From Catellatospora methionotrophica (lineage in GTDB: Bacteria; Actinomycetota; Actinomycetes; Mycobacteriales; Micromonosporaceae), in NCBI RefSeq assembly GCF_011297335.1, contig NZ_JAAOTJ010000015.1, positions 62,001 to 126,000 on the forward strand: a DNA stretch of 64,000 bases, in the 5' to 3' direction. Position numbers and translations under genes: made by a program. Under the pieces are notes generated by a model that saw only the letters and a list, made by a program, of their open reading frames with translations, was not told where the DNA came from and searched no databases. Below, piece after piece: positions 15,693-24,599 of this stretch. Positions within the stretch are counted from its first letter, which is position 1, and every line of letters begins with the position of its first letter.

Positions 15693-17679
15693 GGTTCGTC
15701 TTGCTGTTGGGGTTGTGCTGCACCGGCACCCGCACCTCGCTCAGCTCGGCCATCTCCGACAGCCCGGCCAGTTTCGCCTCCAGCTCGGCCAGCTCGCTGC
15801 GCATGCGCTCGGCCTGCCGGGTCGCCTCGGTCTGGTCGACGGTGAGCGCCTCCTCGACGCTGCGGCGTACGCCGGGAACGTCGAGCAGGGCCAGCATGTT
15901 CAGCGCCTCGGCGCTCTTCACCAGGTGCCGCGAGCCGAGCAGGGCCCGGCCCTTGCGCACCTCGACCAGCCACTGGCCGTTGGCGTACGCCAGCGTCACC
16001 GACAACCGGGCGGGCAGCCGTGCCGCGCCCGTCAGCACGGCCGGCGCACCGGCGCTCAGCTGCCGCCAGGTGCGGTACGCGAACACCGGGGCCAGCAGCG
16101 CCACCAGGTAGGCCCCGGCCGCGGCGGCCAGTGCCCAGCGCAGCTCCAGCCGGGGCAGCGCCCAGGCCGCGGCCGCCGTGCCGAGCGGCACACCCAGGTA
16201 GGCGATGCCGGACGCGAACGCGCCGACGCGGCTGCGCACCGGCACCGGCACCCGCTGCGACAGCAGCATGCCCAGCGGCGGCGTCACCGACGACATCGTC
16301 GCCCCGCAGACGGCCGCGACGACGGCGACGATCAGCTGCACCGGCGGCAGTCCCCCGGCCACGGCGGCGGCCCCGCCACCGGCCAGGAAGGCCAGTGCCA
16401 GCAGCAGGTGGCGCGACGGCGCGCGGGTCAGCCCGGTCAGCACCACCGCACCGGTCACCGCGCCGAGCGCGAACGCCCCGCCGACGAGGCCGAGCAGGTC
16501 GGGTTCGCCGAGCACGTGCTCGACCCAGGCCGCGACCAGCAGCACAGCACCGGCCTGCACCAGCAGGTTCGTCACGAACAGCACGGCCGCCAGGCGGCGT
16601 ACCAGCCCGTCGGCCCGCAACTCGGCCATGGCGCCGCGCCGCAGGTCCCGGGCCTGGGTGCGGGCGATGGGCAGGACCTGCCGCCCGTCGTCCGGGCGGG
16701 GTTCCTCCGCCGCGTGCCGCCCGCGCGCGACCGGCCCGTCGCCGAACTGGTCGGCAGCGGTGGACGGCTGCGCGTCGTCACCCGGCGGGTTCGCGACCCG
16801 GCCGTTGAGCCGTGGATCGCCGGCGACCCGGTCGGCGGCGGCGACACGGCCATCGGATGCCGCCTCGCCCGGGACCTGGCCGGTGGTGGCACGGCCGTCG
16901 GACGTCACTTCGCCCTCTGCACCGGACGCCGAGCCGTCCCGGTCGGATGCCCGCGTCTCATCAGCGGATCGCGCCGCGTCGGAACCGGCGGGCAGGACCT
17001 CGCCGGTGAGCACTTCGGATGGAGGCTTCACCCCGTCGGGTCGCGGCCGGACGGTGACCGCCTGCACCAGCATCGCCGCGCCGAGCAGGCACAGCACCGC
17101 GTCGAGCCACAGCACTCCGGCCGCGCCGAGGCGCACCGCGAGCACACCCGCCGCCGCGCCACCGGCCAGTACGACGATCACCTGCAGTGCGCGGACCGCA
17201 CCGGCGACCGGCGGCCGTCCGCCGTCGTCGGCACTGTCGGCGCGCACCGCGTCGCGGGCCCGGTCGCTGATGGCGCGCAGCCCACCGGCCAGCGCGGCCA
17301 GCACACCCAGGCCGATCGTGCCGAGCACTCCCGACGTGGCGGCCAGCGCCGAGTCGGGCAGCGCGAAGTAGGCGATCGCGGCCAGCGCGGGCGCGCTGAG
17401 CAGGTCGGCCGACACCGCCAGCCGCACCGGGCGCAGCCGGTCGGCCAGCGCGACACCCACCGGCCCGGCCAGCAGGTACGCCAGCACCTGCGCCGCCGCG
17501 ACCAGCCCGGTCGCGCGCCAGTCGGCACCGGAGACCAGCATCAGCCACGGCACCACCAGCAGTGACATCCGGGTGGCCAGCGTCGACACCGCCTCGGCGG
17601 CCAGCACCGGCAGCGCCGCGGCCGGCTCGGCCTGCTCCGACGCCGGGTCACCGACCGCGGGTGCGGCGTGGATCGTCAT
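15685..17679 (-). CDS. MFS transporter with enlarged central loop and coiled-coil tail
   Basis: A 664-residue permease, against ~400-450 for typical MFS drug exporters. Two sets of hydrophobic helices are separated by a ~110-residue hydrophilic loop (residues ~235-345) rich in Ser, Asp, Gly and Ala, containing repeated SDGR/NGRVA elements. The C-terminal ~115 residues are soluble, with VTLAYANGQW and a charged helix like the transporter at 3-677. Start ATG overlaps the ligase 3 stop by one base. Probably exports the cluster product or its glycoside; the long loop may be a recent expansion. Confidence 0.85.
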   Translation of the reverse strand: MTIHAAPAVGDPASEQAEPAAALPVLAAEAVSTLATRMSLLVVPWLMLVSGADWRATGLVAAAQVLAYLLAGPVGVALADRLRPVRLAVSADLLSAPALAAIAYFALPDSALAATSGVLGTIGLGVLAALAGGLRAISDRARDAVRADSADDGGRPPVAGAVRALQVIVVLAGGAAAGVLAVRLGAAGVLWLDAVLCLLGAAMLVQAVTVRPRPDGVKPPSEVLTGEVLPAGSDAARSADETRASDRDGSASGAEGEVTSDGRATTGQVPGEAASDGRVAAADRVAGDPRLNGRVANPPGDDAQPSTAADQFGDGPVARGRHAAEEPRPDDGRQVLPIARTQARDLRRGAMAELRADGLVRRLAAVLFVTNLLVQAGAVLLVAAWVEHVLGEPDLLGLVGGAFALGAVTGAVVLTGLTRAPSRHLLLALAFLAGGGAAAVAGGLPPVQLIVAVVAAVCGATMSSVTPPLGMLLSQRVPVPVRSRVGAFASGIAYLGVPLGTAAAAWALPRLELRWALAAAAGAYLVALLAPVFAYRTWRQLSAGAPAVLTGAARLPARLSVTLAYANGQWLVEVRKGRALLGSRHLVKSAEALNMLALLDVPGVRRSVEEALTVDQTEATRQAERMRSELAELEAKLAGLSEMAELSEVRVPVQHNPNSKTNHG

Positions 17680-19253
17680 CAGTGCCCTCCAGAACCCGTG
17701 CGGGCGGCGTACCGCTCCCGCAGTGCCTTCTTGTCGACCTTGCCGGACTCGGTCAGCGGGAAGGACTCGATGAACTCGACCTGCTGCGGTGCCCACATGG
17801 CGTTGAGTTCGGCGGCGGCCAGCGCGATCAGCTCCGCGCCGGTGACCGTGCCCTCGGGCGTACGCACCACGTACGCGTGCACCGCCTCGCCCTCCAGCTC
17901 GTGCGGCACGCCGATGACGGTGGCGGCCAGCACCTCGGGATGGGCGGCGAGCGCGTCCTCGACCGGGCGGCAGAACACGTTGGTGCTGCTCAACCCGGTC
18001 ACGATCATGTCCTTGACCCGGTCCAGCAGGTACAGGTAGCCGTCGGCGTCCAGCCGCCCGACGTCGCCGGTGCGCAGCCACCCGTCGACCAGCGTCTGCG
18101 CGGTCAGCTCCGGCATGCCCCAGTAGCCGCTCATCATCAGCGACCCGGTGATCCACACCTCGCCGACCTCGCCGGGCGGCAGCACCTGCCCGTCCTCGTC
18201 GCGCACCTGCACCCGCACGTCGCCGTACGGGATGCCGCACGAGGCCAGCCGTTCCGGGTGCGCCTCGTCGTGGTCGAGCTCGGGCAGCGCGGAGATGAAA
18301 GGGGACTCGCTCATGCCGTACACGATGCGCAGCACCGGGCCGAAGCGCTCGATGGCCTGGGTGAGCCGGGCCGGGGAGGCCGCCGCGCCGGACACGGTCA
18401 GCGTGTGCAGGCTGCTGAAGTCGGCTCCGGCCGACTTGGGGTCGTCGAGCAGCACGTACAGCAGCGGCGGGGCGAGCAGGGTGCTGTTGATGCGCTCGCG
18501 TTCGATCGTGTCGTAGAACAGCGGGTAGTCCAGGCCGTCGTGCAGGAACGCGGTGCCGCCGGTGAACAGCGTCATGAACACCGCCGTCTGCGCGCTGACG
18601 TGCCAGGTCCCGGCGATCAGCAGGTGCCGCAGGGTGGGCTGGCCGCTGGCCACGTAGTAGTCGGACAGGGCGTGCAGGGCGGCGAAGAAGCGGTGCCCGT
18701 GGTGCACCAGCTTCGGCGAGCCGGTGGTGCCGCCGGTCTGGAACAGCGACGACGGCTCGTCGGTGACCGTGGCCGGGTCGAACGGCAGCTCGGTCGCGCG
18801 CGGCTGCGCGGTCAGGTCCGGCCCCGCGCCGCCCGGCCCGAAGCAGAACACGGGCCGCGGCGCGGCGAGCGCGGCCAGTTCCGCACCCATCTCGGGCAGC
18901 TTGCCCGCGTCGTAGACGAACGCGTCGACCTCGGCGAGGTCGAGGAAACCGCGCCGGAACCGGGGCGGGGCGTTGTTGGCGATCCACGCGGTACGCACAC
19001 CCATCAGGCCCGCCGCGAGCTGGAGGAAGATCGACTCGGCGGGGTTGCGGGCGAGCACGCCCAGCGCCTGTCCGGGGCGTATGCCGTGGGCCCACAGCGC
19101 TCCCGCCATCGCGATCACCTCGGCGTGCACCTCGGCGTAGGAGTAGCGCCGGCCGTCGACCGCGACGAGCGCCTCGGCGTCACCGAATACGGTGAATAAC
19201 GTCAATGCCTTCGCGGCGTAGTTGCCTGCCGGATCGTATGTCCGATCGCCCAC
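17679..19253 (-). CDS. acyl-AMP ligase / acyl-CoA synthetase (ligase 3)
   Basis: A 524-residue ANL adenylating enzyme. Motifs are QTGGTTGSPKLVHHGH (P-loop), VYGMSES, WLRTGDVG, DRVKDMIVTG, and a C-terminal TESGKVDKKAL with the A10 Lys. The whole sequence parallels ligase 4 at 27816-29366, including NYAAKAL versus NYAAQAL at the N-terminus, so they are paralogues. GTG 19253 has a weak GGGGTG site. First gene of the minus-strand operon with MFS and SGNH genes. It presumably activates a cluster acid for loading on an ACP or CoA. Confidence 0.87.
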   Translation of the reverse strand: MGDRTYDPAGNYAAKALTLFTVFGDAEALVAVDGRRYSYAEVHAEVIAMAGALWAHGIRPGQALGVLARNPAESIFLQLAAGLMGVRTAWIANNAPPRFRRGFLDLAEVDAFVYDAGKLPEMGAELAALAAPRPVFCFGPGGAGPDLTAQPRATELPFDPATVTDEPSSLFQTGGTTGSPKLVHHGHRFFAALHALSDYYVASGQPTLRHLLIAGTWHVSAQTAVFMTLFTGGTAFLHDGLDYPLFYDTIERERINSTLLAPPLLYVLLDDPKSAGADFSSLHTLTVSGAAASPARLTQAIERFGPVLRIVYGMSESPFISALPELDHDEAHPERLASCGIPYGDVRVQVRDEDGQVLPPGEVGEVWITGSLMMSGYWGMPELTAQTLVDGWLRTGDVGRLDADGYLYLLDRVKDMIVTGLSSTNVFCRPVEDALAAHPEVLAATVIGVPHELEGEAVHAYVVRTPEGTVTGAELIALAAAELNAMWAPQQVEFIESFPLTESGKVDKKALRERYAARTGSGGH

Positions 19254-19581
19254 GGTCGAGTCACCCCAGTTCGTTCAGGAGGCAGCGGATTCGCTGATGA
19301 TAGGCCGGTTCCTGGTGTGTGGCAGCGGCCTACGCGGGGACGATACCGCCGCCGGGATGAATCAGCCACCACCTCGGGTCGTCGATTCGTACACTCATCA
19401 TTTTCCAATCGGGACATTTGCGTATGCAGACGTATTGAGCGGACGGCACATCGATTCCGATGGTGCCAACGGCACGCCGATCGGCTTAGACTGCCGACCT
19501 GACACCAGCCCGCTGCGCGACGCCCGGGTCCCGGTGATCGATGGTCGACACACCCCTCAGCGACCGAGGAGCTTCGCGCCG
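19254..19581. promoter_or_regulatory. divergent intergenic control region
   Basis: This 328-nt gap between ligase 3 (minus) and the secreted SGNH hydrolase (plus) holds no convincing gene. Its middle (19370-19445) is AT-rich. TAGACT at 19487-19492 is a possible plus-strand -10 without a clear -35. ACATTTGCGTATG at 19414-19426 resembles short TTGCG elements upstream of other cluster genes. Promoters for both directions must lie here. Confidence 0.4.
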
Positions 19582-20877
19582 ATGAACAGCCCCCGGCAAC
19601 GGCAATTCCTGATGGCCCTGGTCACCCTGGTGACCGTCGGCTCGACCCTGCTGGTCGCCACCGCGAACAGCCAGGCCGTCGCCCCCGAGCCGGAGGCCTG
19701 GACCGGCTCCTGGTCCGCGGCGCTGACCCCGGCCGGCGCGGGCAAGTCCAAGGACGGCTTCTCCGACCAGACGATCAGGATGTTCGTCCACACCTCGGTC
19801 GGTGGCACGCAGGCCCGCATCCGGCTGTCCAACCGCTACGGCACCGCGCCGCTCACCATCGGCCGCGCCACGCTCGCCCTGCCCTGGCCCGAGGCGGGCC
19901 CCGGCGATCTGAAGCCCGGCTCGGTGGTCGACGCGACGTTCAACGGGCAGAAGCAGGTCACCATCCCGTCCGGCGGCAGCGCGGTGAGCGACCCGGTGCC
20001 GATGGAGGTCCCCGCCTCGCAGGACATCGCGGTCACCCTGTACGTCCCCGCGCAGGCCAAGCCGAACCCGGCCACCTGGCACCTGTACTCCCGCGAGACC
20101 AGCTACATCGGCACCGGCGACCACGCCGGCGAGGCCAGCGGCGCGAAGCTCGCCGAGACCCGCAACAACTGGTACTACCTGGCCGGGCTCGACGTGCTCA
20201 ACCGCACCGGGCAGGGCTCGATCGTGGTGCTCGGCGACTCGATCACCGACGGCCTGAAGACGACCGTCAACGCCGACCGGCGGTGGACCGACTTCCTCGG
20301 CGCGCGGCTGGTCAAGGAGGCGCCCGGCGGCAACGCGCCCGGCATCCTCAACGCGGGCCTGTCCGGCAACCGGCTCACCCTCAACGGCGCCGACCTCGGC
20401 GTCAACGAGCTGGGCATGAACGGCGCGTCCCGGTTCCACTTCGACGTGCTCGGGCAGACCGGGGTGCGCACCGTCATCCTGGCGCTGGGCATCAACGACG
20501 TGTGGCTGAGCCAGGACAACGCCGACAACATCATCGCGCGCATCCAGCAGATGGCCTCGGTGGCGAAGCAGGCGGGGCTGAAGGTCATCGTGTGCACGCT
20601 GAGCCCGTGGAACGCGTTCGAGTCCGCGCCGGGCGTGGTCGCGTACACCCCGACGCTGGACTCGGTGCGGCTGCAGGTGAACTCGTACATCCGGACCAGC
20701 ACCGAGTTCGACGGGGTCATCGACTTCGACGCCGCGCTGCGCGACCCGGCCAACCCGACCAAGCTGCGCCCGGAGTGGGACAGCGGCGACCACATCCACC
20801 CGAACGACGCGGGCAACGAGGCGATGGCCAAGGCGATCCCGCTCGACCTGCTGCTGGACGACGAGGACGAGGACTGA
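19582..20877 (+). CDS. secreted SGNH/GDSL hydrolase
   Basis: A 431-residue exported esterase. The N-terminus (basic, then a hydrophobic core ending near ANSQA) is a Sec signal peptide. Block I is VVLGDSITDG, block III is ALGINDVW, and block V is SGDHIHPND with the catalytic Asp-His. The first ~180 residues are a beta-rich accessory region usual in Streptomyces secreted SGNH hydrolases. ATG 19582 has GAGGAG 10 nt upstream; longer in-frame starts lack a signal peptide. Only 1 nt separates it from the P450 gene, so the two are co-transcribed. Confidence 0.88.
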   Translation: MNSPRQRQFLMALVTLVTVGSTLLVATANSQAVAPEPEAWTGSWSAALTPAGAGKSKDGFSDQTIRMFVHTSVGGTQARIRLSNRYGTAPLTIGRATLALPWPEAGPGDLKPGSVVDATFNGQKQVTIPSGGSAVSDPVPMEVPASQDIAVTLYVPAQAKPNPATWHLYSRETSYIGTGDHAGEASGAKLAETRNNWYYLAGLDVLNRTGQGSIVVLGDSITDGLKTTVNADRRWTDFLGARLVKEAPGGNAPGILNAGLSGNRLTLNGADLGVNELGMNGASRFHFDVLGQTGVRTVILALGINDVWLSQDNADNIIARIQQMASVAKQAGLKVIVCTLSPWNAFESAPGVVAYTPTLDSVRLQVNSYIRTSTEFDGVIDFDAALRDPANPTKLRPEWDSGDHIHPNDAGNEAMAKAIPLDLLLDDEDED

Positions 20878-20878
20878 C

Positions 20879-22105
20879 GTGGTCGCCGAGGTCTCGCTCG
20901 CGTCGCTGCACACCGACGAGGTACGCCGCGATCCCTACCCGTTCTACGCGCGGCTGCACGAACTCGGCCCGGTCTGCAAGGTCGCGCCCGATGACCGGTA
21001 CAGCTACGTCGTGCACGGGTACGAGGCCTCGGCGGCCGTGCTGCGCGACTCGGCGACGTTCAAGGTGATGGACGAGACCCTGCTCGGGGCCAAGCCCTCC
21101 TGGGAGGGCAACCGGGCGCACGCCGTGTTCATGGACTCGGTCTTCTTCACCAACGCGCCCCGGCACACCCGCATGCGCAAGATGTTCAACCAGGCGTTCA
21201 CCCCGCGCCGGGTCAACGCGCTCGACCCCGCCGTGGAACGGCTCACCGCCGGGCTGCTGGACCGTCTCGCCGAGCAGGCGGGCGGTGGCGCGAAGGTCGA
21301 CTTCATGAGCGAGTTCGCCTTCCCGCTGCCCGCCGACGTGCTCGGCGAACTGCTCGGCGTGCCCGCCGCCGACCGCGCCTGGTACCGCCCCCGGGCGCTG
21401 GCCCTGGGCGCGATCCTGGAACTCGGCGGCGCGACCCCCGACAACGTCGCCGCCGCCAACACGGCAGCCGAGGAGATCACGCCGTACTTCGCCGACCTGG
21501 CCGCGCGGCGGCGCGAGGAGCCGCGCGACGACCTGGTCAGCGCGCTGGTGCAGGCGCTGGAGTCGGACGGCGGGCAGCTGTCCGAGGAGGAGCTGGTCGC
21601 CAACCTGATCGTGGTGTTCAACGCGGGCTTCGTCACCACGACCCACCTGCTCGGCAACGGCCTGACCCTGCTGCTGGAACGGCCCGAGGCACTGGCCCGG
21701 CTGCGCGCCGACCTGTCCCTGACCCCGCAGTACGTCGAGGAGATCCTGCGTTACGAGGTGCCCACCCACTTCTCGGTGCGCTGGGCCGCCCAGGACACCG
21801 AGGTCGCCGGGGTGCCGATCCCAGCCGGATGCTGGGTGCTGGTGCTGCTGGCGGCCGCCAACCGCGACCCGGCGCAGTTCGCCCACCCGGACGTGTTCGA
21901 CCCCGACCGCACCGAGACGTCGACGCTGAGCTTCGGCGGCGGCGCGCACTACTGCCTGGGCGCGGCGCTGGCCCGCCTCGAAGGGCAGCGCGGCCTGGCC
22001 ATGCTGCTGGACCGCTTCGGCGACATCCGGCTCGCCGAGGCGCCCGGCACGCCCCGCCAGCTGATGCTGCGCGGCCACGATCAGCTCTGGTTGACCCTCG
22101 CCTGA
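20879..22105 (+). CDS. cytochrome P450
   Basis: A 408-residue bacterial class I P450. The haem loop FGGGAHYCLG carries Cys359; the ExxR motif is EEILR at 288-291. The I-helix reads AGFVTTT at 249-255: the acidic residue usually before the conserved Thr (A-G-x-D/E-T) is Val252, which can mean substrate-assisted oxygen activation or an unusual reaction. No ferredoxin or reductase gene is adjacent. Sitting opposite the ligase 3 operon, it is a candidate oxidative tailoring enzyme of the cluster. Confidence 0.9.
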   Translation: MVAEVSLASLHTDEVRRDPYPFYARLHELGPVCKVAPDDRYSYVVHGYEASAAVLRDSATFKVMDETLLGAKPSWEGNRAHAVFMDSVFFTNAPRHTRMRKMFNQAFTPRRVNALDPAVERLTAGLLDRLAEQAGGGAKVDFMSEFAFPLPADVLGELLGVPAADRAWYRPRALALGAILELGGATPDNVAAANTAAEEITPYFADLAARRREEPRDDLVSALVQALESDGGQLSEEELVANLIVVFNAGFVTTTHLLGNGLTLLLERPEALARLRADLSLTPQYVEEILRYEVPTHFSVRWAAQDTEVAGVPIPAGCWVLVLLAAANRDPAQFAHPDVFDPDRTETSTLSFGGGAHYCLGAALARLEGQRGLAMLLDRFGDIRLAEAPGTPRQLMLRGHDQLWLTLA

Positions 22106-22112
22106 CCCGCCG

Positions 22113-22511
22113 TCACGCCGGCGGCGGTTCGCCGCTGGTGACCGCTGCGCGCGGTGGCAGCTCGTCCTGGATGCGCTTCCAGTGGTAGATGTAGACCGGG
22201 ACCGCGATGGCCAGCGTGGTGGCCGAGCCGACGATGCTCAGCACCGCCTGGCGGCGCTGCGAGTCGCGGGTCAGCTCCTCGATCCTCTTCTGCTCGGCGG
22301 CGAAGGCCGACTCCTCGGCGGGCGTGCACACCTGGCCGGGCTTGCTCTCAGCGCAGCGGGGCACGTAGCCGTAGTAGCCGGGGTCCGGGTAGAGCAGCTC
22401 GACCGTGCTGCGGACCAGGTTGACCGCCGCGAAGATCGAGATCACGAGGGTGATCAGGCAGACCAGATAGAGGTACATGTTGCGCAGGGTCATGCGGTCC
22501 TGAAAAGCCAT
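22113..22511 (-). CDS. small two-helix membrane protein, function unknown
   Basis: A 132-residue protein with a membrane segment at residues ~10-32 ([17 protein letters not shown]), an extracytoplasmic loop containing two Cys ([12 protein letters not shown]), a charged helix, and a second membrane segment near 95-113. ATG 22511 has GAGGAG 6 nt upstream, so the 18-codon longer reading is rejected. It is convergent with the P450 gene with a 7-nt gap. I do not recognise a family. Confidence 0.75.
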   Translation of the reverse strand: MAFQDRMTLRNMYLYLVCLITLVISIFAAVNLVRSTVELLYPDPGYYGYVPRCAESKPGQVCTPAEESAFAAEQKRIEELTRDSQRRQAVLSIVGSATTLAIAVPVYIYHWKRIQDELPPRAAVTSGEPPPA

Positions 22512-22604
22512 CGCGACTCCTCGGTCGCCCGGCGGCAGGGCACCGGTGCTGCGCACATTGTCCAACGGCGATGGCCTGGTCGTGGCGGATATGCGCGTTC
22601 CCGG

Positions 22605-22727
22605 TCACCGGCCGATCAGGTTGAGCCCGACCGTGCAGAGCACCGAGAGCAGGATCGAGACCGCGATCATGGCGAGACATCCCCAGGCCCCGCCGACCGG
22701 CCTGATCTCCGTGTTGCCGATCCTCAT
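22605..22727 (-). CDS. 40-residue single-pass membrane protein
   Basis: A short gene starting [13 protein letters not shown], followed by one hydrophobic helix ([20 protein letters not shown]) and a short basic end. The ATG is 3 nt after the ppgK stop, and a GGGAGG site within the end of ppgK is correctly spaced, so it is probably coupled to ppgK translation. The length, composition and ribosome site support a real small protein; the function is unknown. Confidence 0.65.
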   Translation of the reverse strand: MRIGNTEIRPVGGAWGCLAMIAVSILLSVLCTVGLNLIGR

Positions 22728-22730
22728 CCG

Positions 22731-23483
22731 CTACGCCTCCCCCGCCGGTTGGGATCCGGTTGCCGCGAGCGCGGCGCCGACGATCCCGGCCTCGTTGAGC
22801 AGGACCGCAGGGACCGTGGGCGTGCGGATGTCGATCAGCGGGAGGAACTTCTCGGACTTCTTGCTGACCCCGCCGCCGATGATGAACAGGTCCGGGTTGA
22901 ACAGGTTCTCCATCTCGCGCAGGTATTCCTCGACGTGCTTGGCCCACTTGCTCCAGCCGAGCTTGTCGACCTCGCGCGCGTGCGCCGAGGCGCGCTCCTC
23001 GGCGTCCTCACCGTTCATCTTCAGGTGCCCGAACTCGGTGTTGGGCACCAGCCGGTCGTCGATGAACACGGCGCTGCCGATGCCGGTGCCCAGGGTCAGC
23101 ATGATCGTGACGCCCTTGCGGCCCTTGCCCGCGCCGAAGGTCATCTCGGCGACACCTGCCGCGTCGGCGTCGTTGAGCACCGTCACGGGCACGCCGACGG
23201 CCTGCGTGAACAGGTCGCGGGCGGGCGCGCCGAGCCAGGACTTGTCCACGTTGGCGGCGGTGCGGGTCACCCCGTGCAGCACCACGCCGGGAAAGGTGAC
23301 CCCGATCCGCTCGGTCGCGTCGAAGTGCGCGGCCACCTGGGCGACCGCGGCCACCACACTGGTCACGTCGGACGGTTGCGGTGTCTCCACCCGGAACCGC
23401 TCCTCGACCAGGGTGCCGGTGGTGACGTCCACCGGGGCGCCCTTGATACCGGAGCCGCCGATGTCGATGCCCAGAATCGCCAT
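22731..23483 (-). CDS. ppgK: polyphosphate glucokinase (ROK family)
   Basis: A 250-residue ROK sugar kinase. Signatures are [14 protein letters not shown] (phosphate loop), [19 protein letters not shown] with the catalytic Asp, and [17 protein letters not shown], a motif typical of polyphosphate/ATP-glucose phosphotransferases rather than ordinary ROK kinases. It makes glucose-6-phosphate from glucose using polyphosphate. TAGACT on the minus strand at 23490-23495 ends 6 nt before the ATG and no ribosome site is seen, suggesting a leaderless mRNA. Confidence 0.9.
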   Translation of the reverse strand: MAILGIDIGGSGIKGAPVDVTTGTLVEERFRVETPQPSDVTSVVAAVAQVAAHFDATERIGVTFPGVVLHGVTRTAANVDKSWLGAPARDLFTQAVGVPVTVLNDADAAGVAEMTFGAGKGRKGVTIMLTLGTGIGSAVFIDDRLVPNTEFGHLKMNGEDAEERASAHAREVDKLGWSKWAKHVEEYLREMENLFNPDLFIIGGGVSKKSEKFLPLIDIRTPTVPAVLLNEAGIVGAALAATGSQPAGEA

Positions 23484-23560
23484 TGCCTCAGTCTATGCCG
23501 CCCGCCCCGGCGTCCACGTCCCACAAGCGACCTTCCCCCGGCGGATTACAGGTGATCAGG

Positions 23561-24550
23561 TCAGCGGGCCGCGCGCCCGATCCCGGCCAGCGCCTCCCGC
23601 AGCAGCGCGGCGCGGTTCTCGGCGTGGGCGTACTCGGCCAGCACCGCGCTGAGGTGCACGGCCAGCACCCGCGCCCGCGCCGCACGCTCGGGCGGAACGG
23701 GCCCGTACGCGGCGAGCAGGGCGGCGCGGGCCCCGCCGGCGAAGCCGCCGTACGCCAGGGACAGGTCGACGGCCGGGTCGGCCAGGCACACGTCACCCCA
23801 GTCGATGACGCCCGCGGCGCGCCCGTCCCCGGCGAGCAGCAGGTGCCGCTGGTGCAGGTCGCCGTGGACCAGCACGGGCGGGCCGTCCGGCGGGCCGAGC
23901 GGCTCCGCCTCGTCGAGCAGCCGGAACACGGCCGGGTCCGGCTGCCACAGGCCCGCGGCGCTGAGGGCGGCCAGCCGCTCCCGCGCCATCGGCCCCCGTA
24001 CGCCGGGGTCCGCGCGCCGCATCGGATCGTGCGGCAGCACCACCGCAGGCCCGGCCTCGGGTGACCTGTCGCCTGGCGTGGTCGTGGCGGCCGCGGCGAC
24101 TCCGGCCGGCGACACGGTCGCGATCAGTACAGCCAGAGCCGGGTCGTGCAGGCGGCGCAGGAAGCCGCCCAGGTCCACAGCCGCGTGGGTGCGCTGGTCG
24201 TCAGGCAGGCCCGTGTCGGCGAGTTCGACTCCTGGCAACAGGCGGGCGCCCCAGAACGGCCACGGGAACCGCGCCGACGGCGTGCCGAGGAACTCCGGAC
24301 GCGGGATCGGCAGCGGCAGCCGCCCGGCGAGCCGGGGCAGCACCGCGGTCTCGTGAACCAGCAGCCGCAGCGCGATCTCCCGGCGCGGGAAGCGGAACAC
24401 CCACTGCCCGCCGACCAGGTGCACGGTGTTGTCCCAGCCGGTGGCCAGCGGGACCACCGGCTGTCCGGCCAGTGCGGGGAACTGCTCGGCGATCAGCAGC
24501 GCCGCCTGCGCGGCGTCGACCTCGTGCTCGGGCGTCCACGGCGCGGTCAT
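23561..24550 (-). CDS. aminoglycoside/macrolide phosphotransferase family protein
   Basis: A 329-residue APH-fold kinase. The catalytic loop is [11 protein letters not shown] and the metal motif is [14 protein letters not shown]. The N-terminal lobe ([21 protein letters not shown] split around the Lys/Arg region) matches macrolide 2'-phosphotransferase-like sequences. Family members phosphorylate antibiotics or small alcohols and amines. Next to a biosynthetic cluster it could be a self-resistance enzyme, but such genes are common in actinomycetes and the substrate is unknown. A ~45-residue insertion between lobes (around [14 protein letters not shown]) is notable. Confidence 0.82.
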   Translation of the reverse strand: MTAPWTPEHEVDAAQAALLIAEQFPALAGQPVVPLATGWDNTVHLVGGQWVFRFPRREIALRLLVHETAVLPRLAGRLPLPIPRPEFLGTPSARFPWPFWGARLLPGVELADTGLPDDQRTHAAVDLGGFLRRLHDPALAVLIATVSPAGVAAAATTTPGDRSPEAGPAVVLPHDPMRRADPGVRGPMARERLAALSAAGLWQPDPAVFRLLDEAEPLGPPDGPPVLVHGDLHQRHLLLAGDGRAAGVIDWGDVCLADPAVDLSLAYGGFAGGARAALLAAYGPVPPERAARARVLAVHLSAVLAEYAHAENRAALLREALAGIGRAAR

Positions 24551-24599
24551 CGGGACGCGGCGGGCAGGCGGCCGACGACCGTGGGCGGGCCGGGGGCGG

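Noticed and set aside
15511-17565. 684-codon plus-strand frame opposite the MFS gene
   Set aside because: Repetitive Arg/Gly/His/Gln composition from high-GC antisense; the minus strand carries an obvious membrane transporter.
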